A DNA stretch of 64,000 nt. It comes from Malus domestica (taxonomy: Eukaryota > Streptophyta > Magnoliopsida > Rosales > Rosaceae). Shown here piece by piece: positions 12,371 through 22,083 of the stretch. Numbering within the stretch: the first letter of the stretch is position 1; every line of letters starts with the position of its first letter. The DNA lies in contig NC_091675.1 in assembly GCF_042453785.1 (NCBI RefSeq), forward strand, positions 6,212,501 through 6,276,500. The letters run 5' to 3'. The notes under the pieces were generated by a model, which saw only the letters and a program-made list of their open reading frames with translations, ran no database searches and was not told where the DNA came from. Both the position numbers and the translations under genes were made by a program.

Positions 12371-13457
12371 TCATGTGCATTTGGTACTATTTTGCAAATA
12401 ATTAGGTACGCACATTAATTAACATCAATTAGAGCACCTAGAATTTTGTTTTCAATCAGTGAGGCCGTGATTCAAAATTGACTTCTTTCAACATTAAACA
12501 TTGGATATAAAAGCATCGGAAGATGGCTCAGATATATATGAAACTAAATTTGAGATAAAAAAATATATTTTTGTCAGACATGCGTATATGACTGAAAGTA
12601 TATGTGAATGTGAACAATTAATATATAAATGAGAATTTTGTTACGCTTTCATTGTCATAAAATCTTGGTTTCGCCATTAGAGATGTATATATCTCTAATG
12701 ACGGAACAACTTATATATGCATAGTTATAAGAAATAAACAAAATTACGCATCTACTTAGTTGTGATATTTACCTTTCAAATCCGCATTTTGCTAGGACTA
12801 CAGTTTTGTTTGAACATGTAATATTTGCATAGAGCCTTAATTAACAATACTTTTGCCTTAATTTGTGTCCTGCTTGCATACCTATATTGGAAGACCCAAA
12901 TGAAGAAAAGGGTGCCAGATTAACCGCACTCTCCGATCACCCTCAAGATATTCGAAATCTCGAACAGAAGGAAGGGCTTTTGGATAGTCGGGGACGGCAA
13001 TGATATTACACTAATACAGTAACATGTACTGTAATAATCGACGCTGTACCGCAATAAAGTTTCTTGCTAGTATCCATACTCTACATTACAGATGTCGAAG
13101 AGTCTCCCTTTGACTCACATTGAGAGATTCCGAATAGTAAAATGATTAAGGTAATGATAATGTTTTATGTTTTATTGGTTTTACGTTAAAATCAACCCAA
13201 TTTTTTATTTGCAAGAAATCTGAACTTTATCATGTTGTTCTTTTGTACATTGTTTTGTAATTTTTAAGTATTTTTTGAATGTTGAACTTCTGGCTTGACG
13301 TTTCAAATCCAACGTTAGGGCTGCTTTCATGTTACATGAAATTTTAATAGAAGGCACAAAGGCCCCAAACAATGGGATCAAAACCTCAATCAAGCAACTA
13401 GGAAACCTATTTAATTAAAACGGGAAAATTTTGATCCTCTCCAACGAGAGATTTTTC
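12371..13457. other. Intergenic, nothing recognised
   Basis: About 1.1 kb of AT-rich sequence with no convincing reading frame, RNA or repeat boundary. It separates the solo LTR from the MITEs upstream of the resistance gene. Confidence 0.4.
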
Positions 13458-13606
13458 AGTGTGACGGGAACACGAGGTGGTACACCACGTGTCATTATAC
13501 AAATAGTAGGATATATGTGTTAAAAAGTTAATAACTTAAAAAATACAATTTCTCACATCTTGTATAAAAGCACGTGGTGTACCATCCGTATTCCGATCAC
13601 AAAAGA
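13458..13606. mobile_element. Small MITE with about 36-bp inverted ends
   Basis: The left end contains GGAACACGAGGTGGTACACC and the right end, read in reverse complement, GGAATACGGATGGTACACC. The match continues through ACCACGTG and TATACAA. The interior is a short AT-rich loop. No target duplication is clear, so superfamily and exact ends are uncertain. Confidence 0.6.
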
Positions 13607-13931
13607 AAAAAATTCCAAACGAACGTTTTGGGTTGGACAGAAAAGCCGCTCCGCTGATTCTTCCTCATGGGAATTTCATCCATTGGATACTCTAATTCTA
13701 AGAATAAAAGTTTTGGGGTTAACTTTCAAAACTCTACCTGAATCTCACATAATTCATAATATGTTACTCTTCTCCAACTTGAAGGAATTTGTAGGAGAAC
13801 AATAAGACTAGGAAACAAATCAAAACGCAATAACGTAGAATACAAGTAAGATAAATACTAAGAGACAAATTATCTTACTTCACCATCAGATACTAATTTT
13901 CCATAGAGGGATTCAACTAGTAATTTAGTAA

Positions 13932-14333
13932 GGCCAAATCGGATAAATGATCCATGTGGTCATAAGGTATTCGGAAGATAGCACTGTGCTAAAAAAAACT
14001 CGAATTTAAACTCCTGTGGTGTACTCTGTTAGCAAATTTAATCCAAAAGTGATATTTCCGTTAACTATTTGTTAATACATGGGTACAGTTGTACTTTGAC
14101 GTGTAAACCCTATTGTTTGTTTGTTTGGTTTTTTTTTTTAATAGGGTAAATAATAGGATTTACACGTCAAAGTACAATTTTACCCATATATTAACAGATA
14201 GTTAACAAAAATATCATTTTGGACTAAATTTGCTAATGAAATACACCACAAAGATTTAAATCTTGAGTTTTTTTTAGCACATGGACTATCTTCCGAATAC
14301 TTATGACCAGATGATCATTTATCCGATTCGGCC
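13932..14333. mobile_element. Long-inverted-repeat MITE, Mutator-like
   Basis: Two arms of roughly 185 bp face each other. The left begins GGCCAAATCGGATAAATG and the right ends CATTTATCCGATTCGGCC, with matching internal words such as TTTGACGTGTAAA and TTTACACGTCAAA. The loop is a T-rich stretch near 14110-14140. The flanks are ATTTAGTAA (13923-13931) and ATTTAGCAA (14334-14342), a 9-bp duplication with one difference, as expected of Mutator-type elements. It lies 236 bp upstream of the resistance gene start and can form a strong hairpin if transcribed. Confidence 0.85.
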
Positions 14334-14569
14334 ATTTAGCAAACTTGGTAGTTTGGAATGCATACTTCCATGGTGACGACCAGTACTATAGATGAAAGAC
14401 CTGGACGTTGATTCAATTTGAACCATACATTCTGGATCTGAGAATTTCCCTCTAGCTACCCTTCAAAGTTTGATCGACCATCGACTAAATTGATCTTTCT
14501 GCAGATCCATTCCACTTCCAAATCTCATCTACCAAATTGAATTAGTATACTGTCTGCGATCTCCCAGAT

Positions 14570-16235
14570 ATGGAAGCAGCTGCGGGCATTGTTTTGTCCC
14601 CGGCTTTGCAAGTGCTCTTTGACAGATTAGCGTCACCGCTCCTACAAAAGGCTTCTGATCTCTTTGGTTACGACGACAACTTCCAGAGCCTGCAGCATGC
14701 GTTGGTGCGAGCTCAAGCTACCCTTGAAGTTGCAGAAGAACAGCAGTTCACCAACAAAGCTGCTAAGCTGTGGTTGTTGGACCTCAAGAAGGCAGTTTGC
14801 GATGCTCAGGACGTTCTCGACTTCTTTGCCGCTCGCGAAACCTTCAAGATTCGTCCTTTTAGTATTTCAGGAATAGATGATGCAAGTATAAAACCTGAAA
14901 AACTCAGGAAGATGCTCCAGCAGTTGGAAAGGACTGTAACTGAGGGATTTCGTATGTTCAATATCAGAGAGCCTACCCAGCTGCTGCCTAGTATCGTAGA
15001 TCGAGGGTCTATGAAAAGGGAGACTAGCTCTTTTGTTAAGGACACAGAAATACATGGGAGGAAAGAAGAAGGGGAGGAGTTAGTCAAGCTGTTGATATCT
15101 TCTGATGCTAAGCAGGTTGAAGGAGGATACGCAGCTTGCGTTTCGATAATTGGTCATGGAGGAATTGGTAAGACGACTCTCGCTCAATTTGCATACAATG
15201 ATAAGAGGGTAGTGCAACACTTTGATGTTAGGATGTGGATTTTTGTTTCTGTTGACTTCAACATCACAAAGATCATGAAAGGAATTATTGAATCTGTAAC
15301 AAAGAGTAAGTGTGAGATCACCGGGATTGACGAACTTCAGTCTCAGGTTTGGAATTCCCTGCACAAGAAAAAATTTCTCCTCGTGTTAGATGATGTATGG
15401 ACTGAAGATCCGGATGATTGGGAAAAGCTAACACCTTTGTTTAGAGAGGGAGTTGATGGATGCAAGATCGTTGTCACCACTCGCAGCAGAAAGATCCCGT
15501 TGATGATGGGCAGCTCAATTCAGTATCAGTTGAACGGTTTACCGTTTGGTGATTGCTTGGCTTTGTTTAATCAAAGGGCTTTTGGAAGAGGAGAAGAAGA
15601 AAAGTATCCACACCTTGTTCTGATTGGGAAGCAGATTGTCAAAAAATGTGGAGGGTTGCCATTAGCAGTAAAAAGCTTGGGAAGTGTACTGCGCTTTAAA
15701 TGAGAGGAAGCACATTGGTTGTTTATGCAGAATAGTGAACTTTGGCAATTAGATGTATGCCAACAAAGAGTATTCCCTGCCTTGATGTTGAGTTATCTTC
15801 ATCTGCCATCGCATCTTAGACAATGCTTTGCCTTTTGCTCATTATTTCCCAAATATTATGAATTCAAGAAGGAAAAGCTGATCCATCTATGGATGGCAGA
15901 AGGCTTCGTTCTACAAGAAGGGAGCAAGCGACTAGAAGACATTGGTGACGAGTACTTCGACGACTTATTGTGGATGTCTTTCTTTCAGGAAGTAGAGATT
16001 TCTGATACTGATGGCGTAGTTGGATACAGAATGGTTGATGTGATTCATGATCTTGCACGACATGTTGCTGGACAAGAGTTTGTGACACTCGAAGGAGATA
16101 CTCCACCACTTTATCCATCAGAAATTCGACACTCATCTATAGTTTATACATATGGGGAAATTAGAATTCCAGAAGCACTATATGAAGCAGAGCATTTACG
16201 AACTCTATTCTATTATTCATCGGAGAGTTTGGCTT
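14570..16235 (+). pseudogene. CC-NBS-LRR resistance gene, N-terminal part, broken
   Basis: The frame starts at ATG 14570 and encodes a coiled-coil NLR. An Rx-type CC domain covers residues 1-130, with an EDVID-like segment around 71-86. The NB-ARC follows: P-loop GHGGIGKTTLAQ (195-206), kinase-2 LLVLDDVW (270-277), RNBS-B KIVVTTRSR (299-307) and GLPLA (362-366). Residue 378 is a stop (TGA, 15701-15703) where relatives have Arg. The same frame then reads on without a shift through RNBS-D CFAFCSLFPK, WMAEGFV and the MHD-equivalent VIHDLARHVAG, ending in the linker before the first LRRs. The frame is then cut by mobile DNA from about 16236, and the LRR resumes at 22084. Intact relatives act as intracellular pathogen receptors. 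This copy can at best make a CC-NB fragment of 377 residues. Confidence 0.93.
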
Positions 16236-16880
16236 GTCAAGCAACAACAACAACAACAACAAAGCCTTTTCCCACTAAGTGGGATCGGCTATATGAATCC
16301 TAGAACGCCATTGCGCTCGGTTTTGTGTCATGTCCTCCGTTAGATCCAAGTACTCAAGTCTTTTCTTAGGGTCTCTTCCAAAGTTTTCCTAGATCTTCCT
16401 CTACCCCTTCAGCCCTGAACCTCTGTCCCGTAGTCACATTTTCGAATCGGAGCGTCAGTAGGCCTTCTTTGCACATGTCCAAACCACCGGAACCGATTTT
16501 CTCTCATATTTCCTTCAATTTTGGCTACTCCTACTTTACCTCGGATATCCTCATTCCCAATCTTATCCTTTATCGTGTGCCCATACATCCCACGAAGCAT
16601 CCTCATCTCCGCTACACCCATTTTGTGTACGTGTTGATGCTTCACCGCCCAACATTCTGTGCCATACAACATCGCTGGCCTTATTGCCGTCCTATAAAAT
16701 TTTCCCTTGAGCTTCAGTGGCCTACGACGGTCACACAACACGCCGGATGCACTCTTACACTTCATCCATCCAGCTTGTATTCTATGGTTGAGATCTCCAT
16801 CTAATTCTCCGTTCTCTTGCAAGATAGATCCTAGGTAGCGAAAACGGTCAATTTTTGTGATCTTCGCTAGATTGCTCCGG
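16236..16880 (-). mobile_element. 5'-truncated LINE tail, RTE-type
   Basis: Read on the minus strand, this is the end of a non-LTR retrotransposon reverse transcriptase: [55 protein letters not shown] and [14 protein letters not shown] are characteristic. The frame breaks after GTEVQG, and the remaining C-terminus is only readable with shifts. The 3' end reaches CCGATCCCACTTAGTGGG followed by a (TTG)n tail (CAA repeats at about 16240-16262 on the plus strand). A trinucleotide tail rather than poly-A is typical of RTE-clade LINEs. The 5' end is lost. No clear target duplication was found, so whether it inserted on its own or was carried in with neighbouring repeats is open. Confidence 0.88.
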
Positions 16881-17919
16881 TCATTAGTGTGGATAAATAT
16901 ATAAATGGATAGAGATAGGAAAGCAAACACAAGATGTACGTGGTTCACCCAGATTGGCTACGTCCACGAAATAGAGGAGTTCTCATTAATTGTGAAAGGT
17001 TTACACAAGTACATAGGTTCAAGCTCTCCTTTAGTGAGTACAAGTGAATGATTTAGTACAAATGACATTAGGAAATATTGTGGGAGAATGATCTCGTAAC
17101 CACGAAACTTCTAAGTACCGGAGTGTGGTATCGTCTTGACTTGCCTTATCTGTCTCATAGGTAAATGTGGCATCTTCTCTGGAAGTACTCTTCCTCCATC
17201 CAGGGGTGGTATCTGTAACTGGTGGAGATGCACAAGGTAATGTATCAATTTCACTTGAAGCTTACTTGTAGTTTCAGGCTTGGTCAAGCGCGATACAAAC
17301 CATGTAGTAGGAGTCCCCCAAGTCGCCGGGCTAGGGGATCTGCTAAAAGAGGTGACAGACAAGGTAAGCAATTAGAGCTCCGGCTGATTGTTCACATTCT
17401 CCCTATCTTGCAGGCAGCATGAAGGATGAAGAGAAGAAAAATAAGAAGAGATGATATGGGATACTTTTGCTTTTGAAGAAGTAACTTTCCACATGCTTAT
17501 TCTTGAACCGGGCTGGAGGGTTTTCTGGTTTCCTCCAGAGTATAAGGCCGACTGAAGAATTTGAGGGTCAAAACAAGTCCATCAAATCTAGAGTACGTTC
17601 GACCCTACTGATATGGGATACTTTTGCTTTTGACAGAGTAGTGGATGTATCGGCACGTGTGCTGTTACGCTTGTCTCCACATGCTTCCTTGTATCCTTCT
17701 CACTTGCCCTATCTGTTCCTCAGGCAGATGCGGTATCTTCCCTTGAAGCATAAGATGTTGAAGATGAGTACTCGAGAGCAATGCCAGGTAAGTAATCAGG
17801 TAAGGGGTTCCAGGCAGTCAGTTCCTGGCTGGAAGCTTGATTCCAAGTGCTGACTGATTGCTCTCTTTCTCCTTGTCTTGCAGGTAAGAACAAGGTCAAA
17901 GGAAAAGACAGGGAAAAAG
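16881..17919. mobile_element. Unclassified repeat left of the inverted-repeat element
   Basis: This 1 kb belongs to the DNA inserted in the resistance gene. It has no coding frame of known type. Short motifs recur: GATATGGGATACTTTTGC at about 17453 and 17611, and as GATATGGGATATTCTTGC at about 17923; and the pair CTTGCCTTATCTGTCTCA (about 17140) and CTTGCCCTATCTGTTCCTCA (about 17703). The first motif also forms the outer tip of the inverted-repeat arms, so this segment is probably an older part of the same element or a related copy. Confidence 0.5.
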
Positions 17920-18461
17920 CATGATATGGGATATTCTTGCTTTTAACCCTGATGATATGAGATATTCTTGCTCTAGTATAGCTTGTTTACAGAGGTATTA
18001 TCGGGGGGAAAGAAAGCTGAATATTTCGAAAGGCTTCGTTGGGAGTGCCCTCTCAGATAAGAGAAAGGGTTGAGCATTTTTGCAGGTTTGCCTGTCCGTT
18101 AGGGATGGAGGTCGACATATATAGGAGTTTCCCTAACATTAAGTAATAATGCTATTCCTTTACCCTGCTTGGTCATAGCCTGGTAGTGGGAGCTGCCAGC
18201 TTCACATGTTTTAGCTCTGTCAGAGCACTTTAAAAAAGTGGTCTGTGGTATCTGGAAAGCTGATGTTGCGTGTGAAGATTACAGACAAGCTTTATCCAAG
18301 GAGATCCAGCTCTTGAAGTTGGGAAAGTGGTGCCTCTTCGGTTTTCGAACAATCAATCATGCCGGGGATCTGGCTCTCGAGATTCGGAGAACGATGCCTC
18401 TTCGATTTTTGAGAAATCAATCCTGCTAGGGGTCTGGCTCTCGAGATTCGGAAAGCGGTGT

Positions 18462-19115
18462 CTCTTCGATTTTTGAGAAAGTAATCATGTTGGGAGTCTG
18501 GCTCTCGAGATTCGGAGGGCGGTGCCTCTTCGATTTTGGAGCAAGCAATCTTGTTGGGAGTGTTTTCTCGAATGTGAGTAAAGGTTGGGCATGTTTGCTA
18601 GTCTACCTTGCCATGAAGCACAGAGGTTGACACACAGGGACTTTCCAATTAACCAGCAGTGGTACTGTTCCTTTACCCTCTCTTCGATTTTTGAGAAAGT
18701 AATCATGTTGGGAGTCTGGCTCTCGAGATTCGGAGGGCGGTGCCTCTTCGATTTTGGAGCAAGCAATCTTGTTGGGAGTGTTTTCTCGAATGTGAGTAAA
18801 GATTGGGCATGTTTGCTAGTCTACCTTGCCACGAAGCACAAAGGTTGACACACATGGACTTTTCAATTATCCAGCAGTGGTACTGTTCCTTTACCCTCTC
18901 TTCGATTTTTGAGAAAGTAATCATGTTGGGAGTCTGGCTCTCGAGATTCGGAGGGCGGTGCCTCTTCGATTTTGGAGTAAGCAATCCTGTTGGGAGTGTT
19001 TTCTCGAATGTGAGTAAAGGTTGGGCATGTTTGCTAGTCTACCTTGCCACGAAGCACAGAGGTTGACACACCGGGACTTTCCAATTATCCAGCAGTGGTA
19101 CTGTTCCTTTACCCT
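18462..19115. repeat. Three tandem 218-bp units, left arm
   Basis: Units start at 18462, 18680 and 18898 with the word CTCTTCGATTTTTGAG. Each contains TCGAGATTCGGAGGGCGG and CTAGTCTACCTTGCCA, with only a few differences. Open frames of 87 codons recurring at a 218-bp spacing are a by-product of the tandem array. Confidence 0.92.
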
Positions 19116-19738
19116 TGTGGGTAATAATATGGTAGCTAGACCTTCAAAATTTATGTGTCTAAACTTTGTTAGTGTTGTTTCTTTGCAATTCTTTTACCCT
19201 TCTTGGTCAGAGCGATGTAGCGGGAGCTGCAAGCTTCACGTGTCTCAACTTTGTCAGAGAACTTTGGCAAAGTTATCTGTGGTACCCATGAGTTACTGTT
19301 GCGTGTGGGAAGTGGGTGATTGAACAATACGATTCATGTGCTTTCTACTTCGCCAGAAATCTTCGACAGAATGCCCATAATTTCCGCAAAGCTGAGTGTG
19401 CGTGTGACAGGTGCTGACAAGGCTGGAAAAGTAGGTGCCTCGCGTTCTAAGATTCATATAGCCGATCCCACTCAGTGACTTGGATTTTCCAAGTCTCCAA
19501 CCGAGAAGTTTTCCTCACTCGGGAAATTAAGGGAACATTACCTCAACCTACATGCTCCACTCACAAAGCTTCAACATACAAGCTTCAACAAAAGAAAATT
19601 CAAAGAACTTAGCGAAGAAGGTTTTGGTGTATTTAACACAATACGTTGAAATGAAGGAAAGCTTATTTATTGATATCCCCGATAAGTTACAAATATGTAC
19701 ATATACTTGAGTCAAAATAAACAAACAAGAGGGAGCCT

Positions 19739-20419
19739 TCACAAAGGTTGCTTAGGAGAAGTCTCAGCAGTCGGTAGAGCCCCAGAAAGAGAAGGCACCG
19801 GAGGGGGATCATTCGGAGCCTCAGTACTGGACAGAACCCTAGAAGGAGGAGGCATCAGAGGTTGATCATTTGGAGCTTCATTACGCGGTACAGCCCCAGA
19901 AGACGAAGCCAATAAATGCCTTTGGAACAAACCCACAAATCTCTGATGATCAAGTAAAACCTGACCATCAGATTCCTTCATCTGGTCAAGCTTCATCTTC
20001 ATGTTTGTAGCATAGTCATGTGCGAGTCGGTGCAACTGTTTATTCTCATGCTTGAGCCGTCTAATCTCCTGTTTGAGATTCATCACTTCAGCCGCCAATG
20101 ATTCAACTTGGCGGGTTCGAGCAAATAGGCGTTGGGCCATATTAGACACAGAACCTGCACACTGAACACTGAGAGCCAGAGAATCCTTAACAGCCAACTC
20201 ATCAGACCGTTTGGAAAGTAGTCTGTTATCTTTGGGAGTGAGAAGGTTCCTGGCCACGACCGCAGCGGTCATATCATTCTTCATCACGGAATCCCCAACG
20301 GTAAGAGGACCAGTAGGGGAGACGAAGGATGGGCGCCATATGTTGTCTGGAGAAGGCGGGGCTGCCTCTTCAACAAGGTTCAAGTCAAAACGACGGTCGG
20401 AGGGGCCAGACATTTTCAA
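19739..20419 (-). CDS. Element-borne coiled-coil protein, function unknown
   Basis: A 226-codon frame in the core of the inverted-repeat element starts at ATG 20419 and ends at TGA 19739-19741. The N-terminal third has DRRFDLNLVEEAAPPSP, which resembles an EAR-like DLNL segment, then WRPSFVSPTGPLTVGDS. Residues of about 92-150 are rich in heptad-spaced Leu, Met and charged residues (SLAAEVMNLKQEIRRLKHE) and should form a coiled coil. The C-terminus is Pro/Ser-rich, with the repeated words EAPNDQP and EAPNDPP. There is no signal peptide, membrane helix, zinc knuckle or catalytic motif. I recall near-identical frames scattered in Rosaceae genomes but cannot name a family. It may be a gag-like or structural protein of the element, or a captured host fragment. 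That the frame is uninterrupted in otherwise decayed surroundings is notable. Confidence 0.55.
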   Translation of the reverse strand: MKMSGPSDRRFDLNLVEEAAPPSPDNIWRPSFVSPTGPLTVGDSVMKNDMTAAVVARNLLTPKDNRLLSKRSDELAVKDSLALSVQCAGSVSNMAQRLFARTRQVESLAAEVMNLKQEIRRLKHENKQLHRLAHDYATNMKMKLDQMKESDGQVLLDHQRFVGLFQRHLLASSSGAVPRNEAPNDQPLMPPPSRVLSSTEAPNDPPPVPSLSGALPTAETSPKQPL

Positions 20420-20553
20420 AGGTGTTGAAGAGAGAAGAGGTCGGACAAGTCAAGATCTTAGAAGTGCAAGAATGGAGCTTCTACTTGTGGATATTCAAGT
20501 GTGCTTGGGAACTTAATGTCAGCCCCTATAAAAATCTGCACTCGACGAAGCTT

Positions 20554-20795
20554 CAGAAATCGAAGAGACGCCTGCTCAGAAATCGAAGAGGCGTTTGCTT
20601 TCTCAAAAGCTGGGCTGCTCAGAGACCACGAGGGTCGATCTCAGAAATCGAAGAGGCGTTTGCTTTCTCAAAAGCTGGGCTGCTCAAAGACCACGAAGGC
20701 CGATCTCAGAAATCGAAGAGGCTTGCTTTCTCAAAAGCTGGGCTACTCAGAGACCACGAGGGCCGATCTCAGAAATCGAAGAGACACCTACTTTT
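20554..20795. repeat. Tandem array, 63-65 bp period
   Basis: CAGAAATCGAAGAG recurs at 20554, 20577, 20642, 20707 and 20770. The three full units between 20577 and 20769 each contain TTTCTCAAAAGCTGGGCT and AGACCACGA. The array lies between the core ORF and the right arm. The AATCGAAGAG word is also part of the 218-bp arm unit, so the array is probably derived from it. Confidence 0.88.
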
Positions 20796-21107
20796 CCAGC
20801 CTTGTTAGCACCTGTCACACGCACACTCAGCTTTGCGGAAATTATGGGCATTCTGTCGAAGATTTCTGGCGAAGTAGAAAGCACATGAATCGTACTGTTC
20901 AATCACCCACTTCCCACACACAACAGTAGCTCATGGGTACCATAGATAACTTTGCCAAAGTTCTCTGACAAAGTTGAGACACGTGAAGCTTGCAGCTCCC
21001 ACTACATCGCTCTGACCAAGAAAGGTAAAAGAATAGCAAAGAAACAACACTAACAAAGTTTAGACACATAAATTTTGAAGGTCTAGCTACCATATTATTA
21101 CCCACAA

Positions 21108-21543
21108 GGGTAAAGAAACAGTACCACTGCTGGATAATTGGAAAGTCCCGGTGTGTCAACCTCTGTGCTTCGTGGCAAGGTAGACTAGCAAACATGCCCA
21201 ACCTTTACTCACATTCGAGAAAACACTCCCAACAAGATTGCTTGCTCCAAAATCGAAGAGGCACCGCCCTCCGAATCTCGAGAGCCAGACTCCCAACATG
21301 ATTACTTTCTCAAAAATCGAAGAGAGGGTAAAGGAACAGTACCACTACTGGATAATTGGAAAGTCCCTGTGTGTCAACCTCTGTGCTTCGTGACAAGGTA
21401 GACTAGCAAACATGCCCAACCTTTACTCACATTCGAGAAAACACTCCTAACAAGATTGCTTGCTCCAAAATCGAAGAGGCACCGCCCTCCGAATCTCGAG
21501 AGCCAGACTCCCAACATGATTACTTTCTCAAAAATCGAAGAGA
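21108..21543. repeat. Two inverted copies of the 218-bp unit, right arm
   Basis: Units begin at 21108 and 21326 with GGGTAAAG and are the reverse complement of the left-arm array. Their spacing is again 218 bp, so both arms expanded or contracted by whole units after the inverted repeat formed. Confidence 0.88.
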
Positions 21544-22083
21544 CACCGCTCTCCAAATCTCGAGAGCCAGACCCCCAGCAGGATTGCTTTCTCAAAAATC
21601 GAAGAGGCATCGTTCTCTGAATCTCGAGAGCCAGATCCCTGACAGGATTGCTTGTTCAAAAACCAAAGAGGCACCACTTTCCCAACTTCAAGAGCTGGAT
21701 CTCCTTGGATAAAGCTTGTCTGTAATCTTCACACGCAACATCAGCTTTCCAGATACCACAGACCACTTTTTCAAAGTGCTCTGACAGAGTTAAAACATGT
21801 GAAGTTGGCAGCTCCCACTACCGTGCTATGACCAAGCAGGGTAAAGGAATAGCATTATTACTTGATGTTAGGGAGACTCCTATATATGTCGACCTCCATC
21901 CCCAACGGACAGGCAGACCTGCAAAAATGTTTAACCCTTCCTCCTATCTGAGAGGGCACTCCCAACGAAGCCTTTCGAAATATTCAGCTTTCTTTCCCCC
22001 CGATAATACCTCTGTAAACAAGCTATACTAGAGCAAGAATATCTCATATCATCAGGGTTAAAAGCAAAAGTATCCCATATCAT

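Larger units (their letters stand above)
17920..22083. mobile_element. Long-inverted-repeat (foldback-like) element
   Basis: Two imperfect inverted arms, about 17920-19437 and 20784-22083, enclose a 1.35 kb core. The outer tips match: CATGATATGGGATATTCTTG on the left and its inverse around CAAAAGTATCCCATATCATG on the right. Inward the arms share CAAGCTATACTAGAGC, the TCGACCTCCATCCC region and a 218-bp tandem unit, present three times on the left and twice on the right. The core carries a 226-codon ORF on the minus strand and a 65-bp tandem array. There is no transposase, reverse transcriptase, LTR or clean target duplication. It lies within the LRR-encoding part of the resistance gene; about 25 codons appear missing at the junction. 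Foldback transposon is the best description; a rearranged LTR derivative is the alternative. Confidence 0.7.

Noticed and set aside
18585-19323. Series of similar 87-100 codon frames starting MGMFASLPCHEAQR
   Set aside because: They repeat every 218 bp and occur inverted in the other arm; they follow from the tandem array and have no domain.
20554-20795. Regularly spaced repeats resembling a CRISPR array
   Set aside because: The units are contiguous near-identical 65-mers with no distinct spacers, in a plant transposon; it is a simple tandem array.
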